Source of the DNA: Cytobacillus firmus
Lineage (GTDB): Bacteria; Bacillota; Bacilli; Bacillales; Cytobacillaceae
Length of the DNA: 64,000 nucleotides
Assembly: GCF_023657595.1 (NCBI RefSeq)
Contig: NZ_CP098323.1
Coordinates: 3,930,001-3,994,000 of the forward strand
Direction: 5' to 3'
A program made the position numbers and the translations under genes. This document shows, in pieces, positions 36,561 to 45,416 of the stretch (position 1 is its first letter; each line of letters opens with the position of its first letter). The notes under the pieces were generated by a model, which worked only from the letters and a program-made list of their open reading frames with translations, searched no databases and had not been told where the DNA came from.

Positions 36561-37949
36561 TTAATGTTTTAAAGCTTCATAAACCGCTGAAATTACACTT
36601 CCATATTGACTGATACTGTATGTGTCACCTTGAAACTTATGCGGATCTTTTAATGGATCGATGACAGGAGAATGTTTTTTATTTGTCAGGAGAGCGATTG
36701 CTAAATTATTTTCGCGGTCTATCACCGTTACTGTTCCTGTCCAGCCGGTATGACCGAATACTTCTTTCCCGGCATACTCGCTGAACATCCACTCCATACT
36801 TGAATCTCCGTTCAAACGCCATCCTAACCCATATGTAGGATTCATATCATAAGGTTCTACAAATTTATCAATTGTTTGTTTATCAAATAATTTTATATTT
36901 CCATAGCCCCCATCATTAAGCATCACCTGCATCAGAACAGCAAGATCTGAAGTCGTGGAAAAGAGACCTGCATGCCCGGATATTCCATCCATTGAATAAA
37001 AGGACTTTTCATCATGAACCTCTCCCTGGAGGGTATAGGTCCGGATATTAGGAAAGGAAATAACGCCATCCCTTGTGTTGCCGTGAAGTTCAGTTGCAGC
37101 GAAATCCTTTTCTTTGAATCCCTTGCGGAGAGGATTAAATAAAGTATGCTTTAACCCTAAAGGCTTATAAATATGATTCTCAGTATAACGGTCAAGCTGC
37201 TCTCCAGTTATTTTTTCAATAATAAATCCCAGCAGCATATAGTCAATATCACTGTAAACCTGTTTGGTGCCAGGTTCATACTGAAGGGGAGTTTTTAGAA
37301 TCATGGAAAGCGTTTTACTGCGTTCCTGGGAATACAATTCTCCCGCTCTTTCAGGATTATGATAATGGACGCTCGAAGGAAATCCGGCTGTATGATGAAG
37401 CAAATCGATGATCCGGAGTTCACCTTTCCCTTTTATCTCATCGTCAGCTGAATCTTTAAATTCAGGAAAATAATGCTGAATTTTTTCTTCAAGATTGATC
37501 TTTCCTTCACTGAGAAGATGCTGCAGTGAAAAATTAACGGCATACATTTTCGTATTTGATGCTAAATCAAACATAGTTTTTGTTTTCATTTTCTGCGGGT
37601 GATTTAAAGGATCAGATTCATCAAAGACTTTGGCTGAACCATATGCAGAATTTTTAACAATCTTGCCATCTTTAATAACGACTAAAGCCGCTCCTGGAAA
37701 ACCATTTTCGATTTCCTCCTCGATCAGCTTATCAACCTCTTTGAGCTTTTTGGAAGAAAAGCCTGCATCCTCCGGGCTCTTTGATTTTGATAAAGTTGGA
37801 TATTCTAAAGCTTTTTTATGCTTAAATACTTGCTCTATTGGGCTGTTTCCTGTTCTGCCCAATTCTTCTCCCAGGGCTGCAGCGGGGTAAGGCAAAAGCA
37901 AACCCACCACCAGGCCTAATACTGTTAAGTGCGCTATAAATCTTTTCAT
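36561..37949 (-). CDS. Exported beta-lactamase-fold serine hydrolase
   Basis: This 462-residue protein has a signal peptide (MKRFIAHLTVLGLVVGLLLP, cleavage probably near residue 27) and a class C beta-lactamase/DD-peptidase fold. The catalytic Ser-x-x-Lys reads SNTK in FDLASNTKMYAVNF, the second motif is Tyr-Ser-Asp in KQVYSDIDYMLLG, and the third is HTGWTG. It resembles B. subtilis AmiE (YbbE) and related cell-wall-acting serine hydrolases; antibiotic resistance is not implied. The ATG at 37949 follows GGGGGAGAAT; a TTG at 37961 is part of that site. It stands alone between argG and a divergent small gene. Confidence 0.85.
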   Translation of the reverse strand: MKRFIAHLTVLGLVVGLLLPYPAAALGEELGRTGNSPIEQVFKHKKALEYPTLSKSKSPEDAGFSSKKLKEVDKLIEEEIENGFPGAALVVIKDGKIVKNSAYGSAKVFDESDPLNHPQKMKTKTMFDLASNTKMYAVNFSLQHLLSEGKINLEEKIQHYFPEFKDSADDEIKGKGELRIIDLLHHTAGFPSSVHYHNPERAGELYSQERSKTLSMILKTPLQYEPGTKQVYSDIDYMLLGFIIEKITGEQLDRYTENHIYKPLGLKHTLFNPLRKGFKEKDFAATELHGNTRDGVISFPNIRTYTLQGEVHDEKSFYSMDGISGHAGLFSTTSDLAVLMQVMLNDGGYGNIKLFDKQTIDKFVEPYDMNPTYGLGWRLNGDSSMEWMFSEYAGKEVFGHTGWTGTVTVIDRENNLAIALLTNKKHSPVIDPLKDPHKFQGDTYSISQYGSVISAVYEALKH

Positions 37950-38189
37950 ATTCTCCCCCAATTATTTGTTTTAATATTCTTAATAGTCAATATACTATCG
38001 ATATCTATTAAAGCTGTAAACCAATACCATAGCCTTTCTATTAAATCAGTACTTGTGAACCAAGTTCATCTATCTTCATATTAGTTCCATAGTAGTATCT
38101 GCAGAAAACGTTTGAATACTAAAACAACCATGCACCGAAAACATCTTTATAGTAAAATAAAAACAAGATTATTGTTTGGGGGATTCATA

Positions 38190-38504
38190 ATGGAGGAGCA
38201 TTTTTCACATAATGGCCGTCTTGGCATTCCTATACCCGCTTTTGACCGGGAATGGGATGAATATTCACCAAAAACACAGCAGATGATTTTGTTTCAATGG
38301 GAAAAAATAAGAGGCAGGATTCCTGACCGCATTGCCGAGCTTGAAGCGGATATTAACAGGAAACAGGCTGAGCTGTCAGATGAGGGCAATTTTGAAAGAT
38401 CATGCAGACTCAACAGTGAAATTTCAGAACTGGCATCCGTTATAAATGATTTGTGGCTATGGTATCGAACGAATCAGGATATTTCAGGGAAGATGCATTC
38501 ATAA
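38190..38504 (+). CDS. Small hydrophilic protein, 104 residues, unknown function
   Basis: This protein has an N-terminal stretch with the sequence GRLGIPIPAFDREWDEYS and then long predicted helices rich in Glu, Arg and Gln (about 35-95), suggesting a helical hairpin or coiled coil. There is no membrane segment. I do not recognise the family. The ATG at 38190 follows GGGGGATTCATA; a longer frame from 38112 is unsupported. It shares a terminator with the convergent moaB. Confidence 0.75.
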   Translation: MEEHFSHNGRLGIPIPAFDREWDEYSPKTQQMILFQWEKIRGRIPDRIAELEADINRKQAELSDEGNFERSCRLNSEISELASVINDLWLWYRTNQDISGKMHS

Positions 38505-38533
38505 AAAAACCTTTCCGCAGCGGAAAGGTTTTT
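38505..38533. terminator. Bidirectional terminator between the 104-residue gene and moaB
   Basis: A perfect 14-bp stem (38505-38518 with 38520-38533; the real loop is several bases) has A-runs and T-runs at its ends, right after one stop and before the other. Confidence 0.88.
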
Positions 38534-38539
38534 GGCCTC

Positions 38540-39052
38540 TTATAAATCTTTTCTTAGTTCCCTGACGATATGCCCGAGTTCAGGCAGGATCAGCTTATTC
38601 ATTGCAAGGCGGACTGCCCCTGATGACCCTGGTGTTGAGAAAACTGCTTTATTTTGCACTGTGCCTGCAGCAGCCCGTGAAAGAATGGCCGCAGACCCAA
38701 TATCTTCAGTGTAGCTCAGCATCCTGAACAATTCGCCGAATCCGTCAATTTCTTTATCAAATAATTCTCTAACCGTCTCGATCGTTACGTCCCTGAGGGC
38801 TATACCTGTGCCTCCATTCGTTAGCACAGCGTCAACCCAGGGGTTTTCACAGCCTTTTAATACGGCCTGTCGAATGAGAGTTTTTTCATCCTTGACGATT
38901 TCATAGTCAGCAATGATATGCCCTGCCTCTTCAAGCAGCTGAATCATCAGCTTTCCGCTTTTATCCGTTTCTTCATCTCTCGTATCACTCACGGTGATCA
39001 CTTTGCATCTAACTTCTTTTGGCGCTTCTTTTTTATGCTCTACTGTACTCAC
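38540..39052 (-). CDS. moaB: Molybdenum cofactor biosynthesis protein MoaB/MogA family
   Basis: This 170-residue protein has the molybdopterin-binding fold: VITVSDTRDEETDKSGKLM, the LTNGGTGIALRDVT motif and the FSTPGSSGAVRLAMNKLILPELGH C-terminal signature. It acts in adenylylation of molybdopterin during cofactor synthesis. The start is a GTG at 39052 after AAGGTGGTCCCAA. It is alone from other moa genes, as in B. subtilis where moaB lies in this same region near argG and ackA. An EcsC-family gene lies 41 nt upstream on the same strand. Confidence 0.93.
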   Translation of the reverse strand: MSTVEHKKEAPKEVRCKVITVSDTRDEETDKSGKLMIQLLEEAGHIIADYEIVKDEKTLIRQAVLKGCENPWVDAVLTNGGTGIALRDVTIETVRELFDKEIDGFGELFRMLSYTEDIGSAAILSRAAAGTVQNKAVFSTPGSSGAVRLAMNKLILPELGHIVRELRKDL

Positions 39053-39093
39053 TTGGGACCACCTTTACTTAAAGATCCTATCTATCCTTGATT

Positions 39094-39933
39094 TCACTGC
39101 TGATCATTCTTTCTATGCAGATATCTCATCTGGTAATATTTATGGGCAAATTCTGTTACTTTTCTTGTCAGCTGGTAATTGGTCCCTGCTCCAATAGCCA
39201 TGCTGATAAAAGGAATACCCTGAATCGATTTTCTGCGGAAAAAGAAAATAGCCATTCCTTTAAAAAGCTGCTTCATTGGCTGCTCAATCCAGGTGATATC
39301 AGTCAACTCTTCTTTTCCTTCATAAAAATAGAATTCTTCCTGATTCTTCAGCTCGTTCATTAATTCTTCCCAAGCACTGCCCTGCATGCGCGGCGGCAGT
39401 GTGGCTGCGTGAAAAACCTTAAGAGAGCTCATCATTTCGAATGGAGTATTAACCTCAAAACCATAGGTCATGGCAATCAGCTGTACGGCACGAAGATTAA
39501 TAACCGCCATTGCGGGAATATCTGCCCCCAGCATGAGAGAGCTGCCTGACCCCGCAATGCCGCCCTGTGCAAAAGAATAAAGACGATGCCGGGCAATTTG
39601 CTGCTGAGCTATGTATTGAAGCTGGTCGATATTTAATTGCTTTAGATCTTCGATCGTCTCGATATCAGAGTGAAATACACGTCCTGCCGTCAAAATTCGC
39701 TCTTTCGCATCCATTTGAAGCTGTGAACCCTGAATAAGCGCATGAAGATGAAACAGCCAGCTATCCATTGCCGAAAAAAATTGCTGCTGAACTTCTTCTG
39801 GCAACAGTGAAAAAGACCCCTCCAATGATTTATCATAAACCATTTCCAAATCATTGGGCTCATAACTCAACAGCTTGTTTTCCCACTCCTGAATACCTGC
39901 CAAAACGCTTTCTTCCCGTTCGTTCAATGGCAT
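39094..39933 (-). CDS. EcsC-family protein
   Basis: This 279-residue protein matches the EcsC family: a helical N-terminal half and a conserved hydrophobic centre (about 140-180, GGIAGSGSSLMLGADIPAMAVINLRAVQLIAMTYGF), then a C-terminal part with SMAIGAGTNYQLTRKVTEFAHKYYQMR. The hydrophobic centre suggests membrane association. Molecular function is unknown; it is not the ecsC of the ecsAB transporter locus. The ATG at 39933 follows GGGAGGAATTGCG. It probably shares a transcript with moaB. Confidence 0.82.
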   Translation of the reverse strand: MPLNEREESVLAGIQEWENKLLSYEPNDLEMVYDKSLEGSFSLLPEEVQQQFFSAMDSWLFHLHALIQGSQLQMDAKERILTAGRVFHSDIETIEDLKQLNIDQLQYIAQQQIARHRLYSFAQGGIAGSGSSLMLGADIPAMAVINLRAVQLIAMTYGFEVNTPFEMMSSLKVFHAATLPPRMQGSAWEELMNELKNQEEFYFYEGKEELTDITWIEQPMKQLFKGMAIFFFRRKSIQGIPFISMAIGAGTNYQLTRKVTEFAHKYYQMRYLHRKNDQQ

Positions 39934-40022
39934 CGCAATTCCTCCCAAAACATTTTTTCTTGGACTCAGTATAGCATAAGTAAGATGGGGAATTCTCCTC
40001 CCGGCTGATGGGCAATAAATCC

Positions 40023-40285
40023 GATAAAGTGAAACTTCAATCAGTGGGGATTTTCCTTATCCCCTACTGATTGTTAGTCGCGTTCTAGTGTCGCAAAGAT
40101 CTCCGCTAGCGCTTCGATCAATCGACACTACGAACCCGATTGGTTCAACTAAGCCTCTGCCTGCGCGTCGGCAAGTTTCACTGTATCTCACCAATCGGGC
40201 CTTTACGGGCAGTTTGACCCCCGCTTAGCCTCCTTTGATTCCTCTGAGTCTAGAAGTGGGGTCTTACTGCCCGTTAGACTGCGAT
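40023..40285 (+). repeat. Repeat family B, copy B1
   Basis: This 263-bp element starts GATAAAGTGAAACTTCAATC and ends ACTGCCCGTTAGACTGCGAT, matching copies at 56842-56993 and 56991-57206. It has hairpins AATCAG/CTGATT (40040-40071) and, nested near the 3' end, ACGGGCAGT/ACTGCCCGT. The centre (about 40079-40140) contains an AGTGTCG/CGACACT hairpin not found in the other copies. It fills the gap between ackA and the EcsC-family gene, and its end abuts the ackA terminator. Confidence 0.85.
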
Positions 40286-40292
40286 AAAAAAA

Positions 40293-40315
40293 GACAAGAG
40301 CGATAAGCCCTTGCC
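40293..40315 (-). terminator. Terminator after ackA
   Basis: A 9-bp stem with two G-U pairs (GGCAAGGGC/GCTCTTGTC on the minus strand) is followed by TTTTTTT. The U-run comes from the junction with repeat B1. Confidence 0.75.
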
Positions 40316-40327
40316 TTGTTATGAATT

Positions 40328-41515
40328 CTATTTTGCCAATCTCACAACATCACGCGCTATCATAACTTCCTCATTTGTCGGGATAATCATGACTTTAACT
40401 GGTGAATGAGGGTAGTTGATGAATGCTTCTTCACCGCGCACTTTGTTTAATGCAGGATCCCAGTAAACGCCCATGAATTCCAGTCCCTGAAGAACGCGTT
40501 CACGGATGACATCACTGTTTTCACCGATTCCGGCTGTGAAAATGATAGCATCTACGCCATACATGCGGGAAGCATAGGATCCGATGTATTTATGGATTCT
40601 GTTTGCGAATACTTCAAGAGCCAATTCTGCTCTTTCATTTCCTTCAACAGCTTGAATTTCAATGTCGCGAAGATCACTGGAGAAGCCGGAAACACCAAGC
40701 ATACCGCTCTTTTTATTAAGAACATCAAGTACTTCATCAGCGTTCAAGCCTGTCTTTTCCATAATGAATGGAATAAGAGCAGGGTCAAGGTTGCCTGATC
40801 GCGTACCCATTGTAACACCCGCTAATGGAGTGAATCCCATTGATGTATCGATTGACTTTCCGCCTTCAATAGCTGTAATGCTTGCTCCATTTCCTAAGTG
40901 ACAGGAGATGAGGCGAAGCTGGTCAAGCGGACGGCCCAGCATTTCTGCTGCACGCTCTGAAACATATTTATGTGAGGTTCCATGGAAGCCATACTTGCGA
41001 ATGCCATATTTCTCATAATACTCATATGGCAAGCTATATAGGAAAGAGCTTTCAGGCATCGTCTGATGGAACGCAGTATCGAATACTGCCACTGCAGGGA
41101 CATTTGGAAGTACCTGCTGGAACGCCTTGATTCCTGTAATATTAGCCGGGTTGTGAAGAGGTGCAAGCTCAGATAGTTCATCTATTTTTGCAAGCACATC
41201 ATCCGTAATAACTACAGAATCATTGAAAGCTTCACCGCCGTGAACAACACGATGGCCAATGCCTTCGATTTCATCAAGCGATTTAATGATCCCCAGATTA
41301 GTTAATTTGTCCAGAAGGATTTTAACTGCTACTGCATGATCTGGAATATCTGTTACTTCCTTGATTTTTTCGCCATTTACAGAAATATTGAAGACTGCGT
41401 TATCCAGCCCAATACGCTCGATTAAGCCTTTCGTAATAACATCTTCACTCGGCATGTCAAATAATTGAAATTTTAATGAAGAACTGCCGGCGTTAATTGC
41501 AATGATTTTTGCCAT
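40328..41515 (-). CDS. ackA: Acetate kinase
   Basis: This 395-residue enzyme converts acetyl phosphate and ADP to acetate and ATP, the last step of overflow metabolism. It has the N-terminal [56 protein letters not shown] and [12 protein letters not shown] signatures of the acetokinase family. The ATG at 41515 follows AAAGGAGCGGTAGCTTT. A cre site and SigA promoter lie 150-200 nt upstream, as in B. subtilis where CcpA activates ackA. Confidence 0.97.
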   Translation of the reverse strand: MAKIIAINAGSSSLKFQLFDMPSEDVITKGLIERIGLDNAVFNISVNGEKIKEVTDIPDHAVAVKILLDKLTNLGIIKSLDEIEGIGHRVVHGGEAFNDSVVITDDVLAKIDELSELAPLHNPANITGIKAFQQVLPNVPAVAVFDTAFHQTMPESSFLYSLPYEYYEKYGIRKYGFHGTSHKYVSERAAEMLGRPLDQLRLISCHLGNGASITAIEGGKSIDTSMGFTPLAGVTMGTRSGNLDPALIPFIMEKTGLNADEVLDVLNKKSGMLGVSGFSSDLRDIEIQAVEGNERAELALEVFANRIHKYIGSYASRMYGVDAIIFTAGIGENSDVIRERVLQGLEFMGVYWDPALNKVRGEEAFINYPHSPVKVMIIPTNEEVMIARDVVRLAK

Positions 41516-41660
41516 AAAGCTACCGCTCCTTTAGAATGTTCAAAGAGACTGATCTGTCACTTTAAACCCATACTTTTATATAACAATGTGTGATACGGCG
41601 ATATAAAGTAATACAACTTTATTTTGTGCATCGGCCACAATTAATATCTCTCAATTTTCC

Positions 41661-41689
41661 ATTTAAACACTGTATGCAAAACATTTCAA
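41661..41689 (-). promoter_or_regulatory. SigA promoter of ackA
   Basis: On the minus strand TTGAAA (41684-41689), a 17-nt spacer and TTAAAT (41661-41666) precede ackA by about 145 nt. The -10 box is imperfect, which fits a promoter that needs an activator. Confidence 0.5.
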
Positions 41690-41703
41690 GAATCACCTTG
41701 CAA

Positions 41704-41717
41704 TGATATCGTTTTCA
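41704..41717 (-). promoter_or_regulatory. cre site upstream of ackA
   Basis: On the minus strand TGAAAACGATATCA matches the CcpA consensus TGNAANCGNWNNCA at every defined position. It is centred about 57 bases before the predicted start point, the position from which CcpA activates ackA in B. subtilis. Confidence 0.72.
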
Positions 41718-41763
41718 TGTTAAATTAAATATTTTCTGATACTTCCTTATATTTTTTCATTTA

Positions 41764-41794
41764 AAAAGAAGCCGGCAAATGCACAGCTTCTTTT
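41764..41794 (-). terminator. Terminator after ytxK
   Basis: AAAAGAAGC (41764-41772) and GCTTCTTTT (41786-41794) pair over 9 bp, nine bases past the ytxK stop, with a U-rich tail. Confidence 0.78.
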
Positions 41795-41802
41795 CGTTTA
41801 CT

Positions 41803-42786
41803 TTATTTACTTTCTTTAAACCAGACATCAATTTTCTTGAGAATTTTTTCTGCTTCTGCTGTTTTAGATAAGCTTGGCAAGTTGACTAGGAGCGCCTGCT
41901 TTGGGGGAGTGACTCCTTCCCCTTTCTTCTGAAGGATGAATATGCTTTTGGCCGCTTTTTCATTTTTGAACATAGTGAGCGGCAGCTGTATCAATCCTTG
42001 AATGTAGGCATTTTCCTTGATAAATTCATGAAGCTTGGGAGCCTGATCACTTTCGAACATCCCATTTGGAATGATAAAAAATAAATAGCCGCCTGATCTA
42101 ACATGATTCATACTCTGCTCAATAAATAAGTGATGAGAATAGGAATGCCCCTCATCCGCTTTTAGCTTATACTCGGCCGAACGGACATCATTCGGATAAT
42201 ACCCGACAGGCAGATCACTTACTACGGCATCAGCAGATTCGATAAACAGCGGTTCAAGACTATCCTGATTGAAGAATTGAATGGGGTGCTCCTGTAAATT
42301 GGCATTGATATAAGCAAGCTTAATCAATAAGTCATCAATTTCAATCCCGTTTGCCTCAATTACTTTACCGCTTTGGTGATTCATAACAGTGGTCAATAAA
42401 TTTCCTGTTCCTACCGCAGGATCAAGCAGGCGGAAGCTTTTATCCTGAATGAACTTTTCCACAAGATACCCCATCAGCATTCCCACTGCATCAGGAGTCA
42501 TTTGATGATTGGGCTGCACATTTTCTTTCATGCCTTTTAATATAGCAAGCTGAAAGGACTTTCTGATTTCTTCTTTTGTGCAGCTGCTTAAGTCAATGGC
42601 TTCATAACTCTTCCTGAGCCTTTTAACTGTTAATTCACTGAGCTCATCCTGAAGAATACTTTCATGAAATAAATTCTCTCCTGTTTCAGCAAGAGCTTCT
42701 AAGTATGTACAATGCAGTTCTTCCTGCATAATTACAGCCGTTTCGTTTAAAATCGTAAATAAATCCTCAACCGGAGTTATTTTCAC
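41803..42786 (-). CDS. ytxK: YtxK, class I SAM-dependent methyltransferase
   Basis: This 327-residue protein resembles N6-adenine DNA methyltransferases: a helical N-terminal domain (1-95), a SAM-binding motif I (LLDPAVGTGNLLTTVM, about 118-134), an acidic motif II (NGIEIDDLLIKLA) and a motif IV region reading SDLPVGYYPND where classical enzymes have (N/D)PP(Y/F). Its substrate is unknown. The start is a GTG at 42786 after GGGAGGAATATGCT. It lies upstream of ackA, but a terminator separates the two. Confidence 0.85.
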   Translation of the reverse strand: MKITPVEDLFTILNETAVIMQEELHCTYLEALAETGENLFHESILQDELSELTVKRLRKSYEAIDLSSCTKEEIRKSFQLAILKGMKENVQPNHQMTPDAVGMLMGYLVEKFIQDKSFRLLDPAVGTGNLLTTVMNHQSGKVIEANGIEIDDLLIKLAYINANLQEHPIQFFNQDSLEPLFIESADAVVSDLPVGYYPNDVRSAEYKLKADEGHSYSHHLFIEQSMNHVRSGGYLFFIIPNGMFESDQAPKLHEFIKENAYIQGLIQLPLTMFKNEKAAKSIFILQKKGEGVTPPKQALLVNLPSLSKTAEAEKILKKIDVWFKESK

Positions 42787-42877
42787 AGCATATTCCTCCC
42801 GTCCTTATTCTTTTTCCTATTTTAACGGGCTTTTGGTTCATTCACAAGTTTCGTGCTGAGGAACAAAAAAAAAATTA

Positions 42878-42902
42878 AAGCCCCGGAATGAATCCGGAGC
42901 TT
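42878..42902 (-). terminator. Terminator after tpx
   Basis: AAGCCCCGGA and TCCGGAGCTT pair over 10 bp with one wobble, followed by a long U-run on the minus strand. Confidence 0.85.
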
Positions 42903-42915
42903 CCAATTATCTATA

Positions 42916-43416
42916 TTATTTCGCTTGTTTAGCTGCTTCCACTGCTGCTTCATAGTTTGGATGATCTGTTGCCTCACTGACATATTCCGCATATGTCACA
43001 GTGTCGTTCGAATCAACAACAAAAACCGCACGGGCCAATAGACGAAGTTCCTGGATGGCTACCCCAAAAGCTTCTCCGAAAGACAGGTCGCGGTGATCGG
43101 AAACAGTTTGAACATTTTCAATTCCTGCTGCTGCACACCAGCGCTTTTGAGCAAACGGAAGATCTACGCTTACAGTAAGAATTTTAACATTATCAAGCTT
43201 GGAAGCTTCTTCGTTAAAACGGCGTGTCTGTGCATCACAAACGCCCGTGTCAATAGAAGGAACTACACTGATAAGACGTACCTGTCCTTTTGAATCAGCA
43301 AGTGTAACTTCAGAAAGGTCATTTGCCAGAACCTTGAATTCAGGAGCTTTATCTCCTGCTTTTACTTCATTACCCAGCAATGTTACAGGATTTCCTTTGA
43401 ACGTAATAGATGCCAT
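42916..43416 (-). CDS. tpx: Thiol peroxidase
   Basis: This 166-residue peroxiredoxin reduces peroxides using thioredoxin. The peroxidatic Cys60 lies in [18 protein letters not shown] and the resolving Cys94 in [10 protein letters not shown], the spacing of atypical 2-Cys Tpx enzymes. The ATG follows AAGGAGGACGATTTAA. It stands between ytxK and ytfJ as in B. subtilis, with terminators on both sides, so it is a single-gene unit. Confidence 0.96.
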   Translation of the reverse strand: MASITFKGNPVTLLGNEVKAGDKAPEFKVLANDLSEVTLADSKGQVRLISVVPSIDTGVCDAQTRRFNEEASKLDNVKILTVSVDLPFAQKRWCAAAGIENVQTVSDHRDLSFGEAFGVAIQELRLLARAVFVVDSNDTVTYAEYVSEATDHPNYEAAVEAAKQAK

Positions 43417-43507
43417 TTAAATCGTCCTCCTTAATCACTTATGTACAGTGTAAATCATATCTTTTCAGAATCTTTTTTGCAATTATTAAGGATACATTCC
43501 AAGAAAA

Positions 43508-43536
43508 AAGTTAACTCTCCATAGGAAAGTTAACTT
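43508..43536 (-). terminator. Terminator after ytfJ
   Basis: AAGTTAACTCTCC and GGAAAGTTAACTT pair over 13 bp with one wobble and a 3-nt loop, followed by TTTTTTC on the minus strand. Confidence 0.82.
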
Positions 43537-43546
43537 CCTTCTCCTC

Positions 43547-44014
43547 TTAGATATCAAGATCCTGTTTAGGTCCGTTGTACTCATCACTGTTTTCCTGCTG
43601 ATTCTGGCCTTGCTGGCTGCCGGAGCCGGTTTCTTTCTTATTATTAAACATCTGCTGAATTTTATCGACTGCCTGCGGGGCAAGGTCAAGAATTTTCTCA
43701 TACAAATGAGTGCTTTCATCAAGATGAACCATTTTTACCCCGTGAGAATTTACAATCAAAAAGGCGATTGGTGTGATGGAGACACCGCCTCCGCTCCCCC
43801 CGCCAAACGGGTGGCCCTTTTCCTCGCCTGATTGTCCATCAAGCATAAATTCGCTTCCTCCTGCTGCAAACCCAAAGCCAACTTTTGAAACGGTTAAAAT
43901 TACACTGCCATCGGGGGTTTCTACTGGATCCCCAATTATCGTGTTAACATCAATCATCTCTTTCAGATTTTCCATGGCAGTTGTCATAAGCCCTTGAATA
44001 GGATGGTCAGACAT
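43547..44014 (-). CDS. ytfJ: GerW/YtfJ family spore germination protein
   Basis: This 155-residue protein has the family core (DVNTIIGDPVETPDGSVILTVSKVGFGFAAGG, then GGGSGGGVSITPIAFL) and a low-complexity Gln/Ser/Asn-rich tail. In B. subtilis YtfJ is made in the forespore and is needed for germination with L-alanine; the mechanism is unknown. The ATG follows GAGGAGGAGCA and lies 18 nt after ytfI, so they form an operon. Confidence 0.9.
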   Translation of the reverse strand: MSDHPIQGLMTTAMENLKEMIDVNTIIGDPVETPDGSVILTVSKVGFGFAAGGSEFMLDGQSGEEKGHPFGGGSGGGVSITPIAFLIVNSHGVKMVHLDESTHLYEKILDLAPQAVDKIQQMFNNKKETGSGSQQGQNQQENSDEYNGPKQDLDI

Positions 44015-44032
44015 TCATTGCTCCTCCTCTTT

Positions 44033-44728
44033 CTAGACAGTTTTAGTCCCATCATCAGATAAGGCAGAAAGCGGCTTTGTCCTGAAGTCCGCCCGGCTGC
44101 CTTTCCAATATTTGATCAGTTTAATTCCTGCAAACATAGCATGCCCGACCCGAAAATGAATCATACATGAAATGGCTGTTTGTGAAACGGAAAATTGAAA
44201 ATGGGGAGTAACTGTGATTCTGGGAGGCGTTTTCAGTTTCATATAATGACTTATTATTCCTAAAATGCTCCCTTTTATTGCCCAGAGAGCCCCGGTGATC
44301 ATCCCCGTATGGGCTGCATCCCCAAGGCCTGCAAAAGTATGCCATTCAAGATTCCGGATGGTTACATGCTTTAGAAATTTCCGTATAATTTTGTGGAGAG
44401 ACACGATATGATTAAGCATTGCTTTCGTGTCATGCAAACTATTAATAAGATCCGTCGCGGAGAATTGCTTAGTATCTTTATCAGAAGTATTTTCCTGTGG
44501 CCCTGCAGCCGTCTGTTCCTTTACGACAATCGTTGGCGAGTTATCATCAACCTTTATCAGCGGGACTTCAATTTTGTACCTGATCAGCCCGAACCAGGCT
44601 TTCATTTGGATTTTCAAATGATCATTATCGTTTCCATGATAAAAATGAAAATATATTTTTAGTTTTGTTATCATAACTAGAATTAAAAGAAGTATGAGGG
44701 CAATTACGGCAATCAGGAGCCACTTCAC
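44033..44728 (-). CDS. ytfI: YtfI, DUF2953 membrane-anchored protein
   Basis: This 231-residue protein has an N-terminal membrane helix (about 2-22, WLLIAVIALILLLILVMIT) and a DUF2953 domain containing WFGLIRYKIEVPLI and WHTFAGLGDAAHTGMITGALWAIKG. The family accompanies ytfJ and is assumed to act in sporulation; its function is unknown. The start is a GTG at 44728 after AAAGGGTGTG. The ytfI-ytfJ order matches B. subtilis. Confidence 0.85.
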   Translation of the reverse strand: MKWLLIAVIALILLLILVMITKLKIYFHFYHGNDNDHLKIQMKAWFGLIRYKIEVPLIKVDDNSPTIVVKEQTAAGPQENTSDKDTKQFSATDLINSLHDTKAMLNHIVSLHKIIRKFLKHVTIRNLEWHTFAGLGDAAHTGMITGALWAIKGSILGIISHYMKLKTPPRITVTPHFQFSVSQTAISCMIHFRVGHAMFAGIKLIKYWKGSRADFRTKPLSALSDDGTKTV

Positions 44729-44780
44729 TTTTTTTCACACCCTTTCAGCTTTGTATTATGCCCAACTGAACAAAAATAAA

Positions 44781-44802
44781 CCTGCCACCAGGCGGTGACA
44801 GG
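44781..44802 (-). terminator. Terminator after yteJ
   Basis: CCTGCCACC (44781-44789) and GGTGACAGG (44794-44802) pair with one wobble around a 4-nt loop, followed by TTTATTTTTG on the minus strand. Confidence 0.8.
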
Positions 44803-44816
44803 CTTCCATTTCTCAT

Positions 44817-45401
44817 TTAAATAACTTGTTCATTTTGCCTTTCATGAACAACAGAGGTATCTGCAAAAAGATCATGCAGTCCCTGTTTCTTAGGCAGGAA
44901 GGCTACAATGACATAGCCGATAAAAATGCTCACTGATATAAAACGGCCGATCCATTCACGGAACAAAATTGTGCCCCATGTCAGCTTTTCCCCTTTAAGA
45001 TCTACTACTTTTAAACCAAATACCATTTTCCCGAGCGTCTGGCCAAAAAACTTTGTCATCAGCACAAAATAAGCGTAGAACGTAATGGCAGTTGCTATGG
45101 AAATCGGTGCAAACAAATTGCTTTCATGCAAAGGAATATCCAATGCTCTAAAAATTGGATTGATCAATATCCGGTCCACACTGCCAACCACAGCCAAATC
45201 TAAAAGATAAGCCCAAAATCTCATCCAGAAACCAGCAAACCTGATCGGTGCCGAAGCTTTTTGAATGGGGAGGGTTTCTGCCTGTATGGCCGTTTCCTTA
45301 CGAGCCGGATCTGCTTCATCAAAGGCTGACTCGATCCCGCCTTCAACCTGGTTTAACTCAGGATGGGCAAGCTCTCTTTCATTCGGATCATTTGAAGTCA
45401 T
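44817..45401 (-). CDS. yteJ: RDD-family membrane protein YteJ
   Basis: This 194-residue protein has an acidic N-terminal cytoplasmic segment (1-45) and an RDD domain with FAGFWMRFWAYLLDLAVVGSVDRI, GQTLGKMVFGLKVVDL and FREWIGRFISVSIFIGYVIVAF. The Arg-Asp pair of the family is present as RF..LLDLAV. In B. subtilis YteJ is encoded with SppA and acts with it in resistance to lantibiotics by inhibiting SppA. The ATG lies 15 nt after the sppA stop with a GGGGGAGAAAAG site, so sppA-yteJ is one operon. Confidence 0.88.
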   Translation of the reverse strand: MTSNDPNERELAHPELNQVEGGIESAFDEADPARKETAIQAETLPIQKASAPIRFAGFWMRFWAYLLDLAVVGSVDRILINPIFRALDIPLHESNLFAPISIATAITFYAYFVLMTKFFGQTLGKMVFGLKVVDLKGEKLTWGTILFREWIGRFISVSIFIGYVIVAFLPKKQGLHDLFADTSVVHERQNEQVI

Positions 45402-45416
45402 CTTTTCTCCCCCTTC

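Noticed and set aside
38100..38115. A cre site near AGAAAACGTTTGAA
   Set aside because: It misses two fixed consensus positions (the first T and the C of the final CA) and lies in an AT-rich region where such matches arise by chance.
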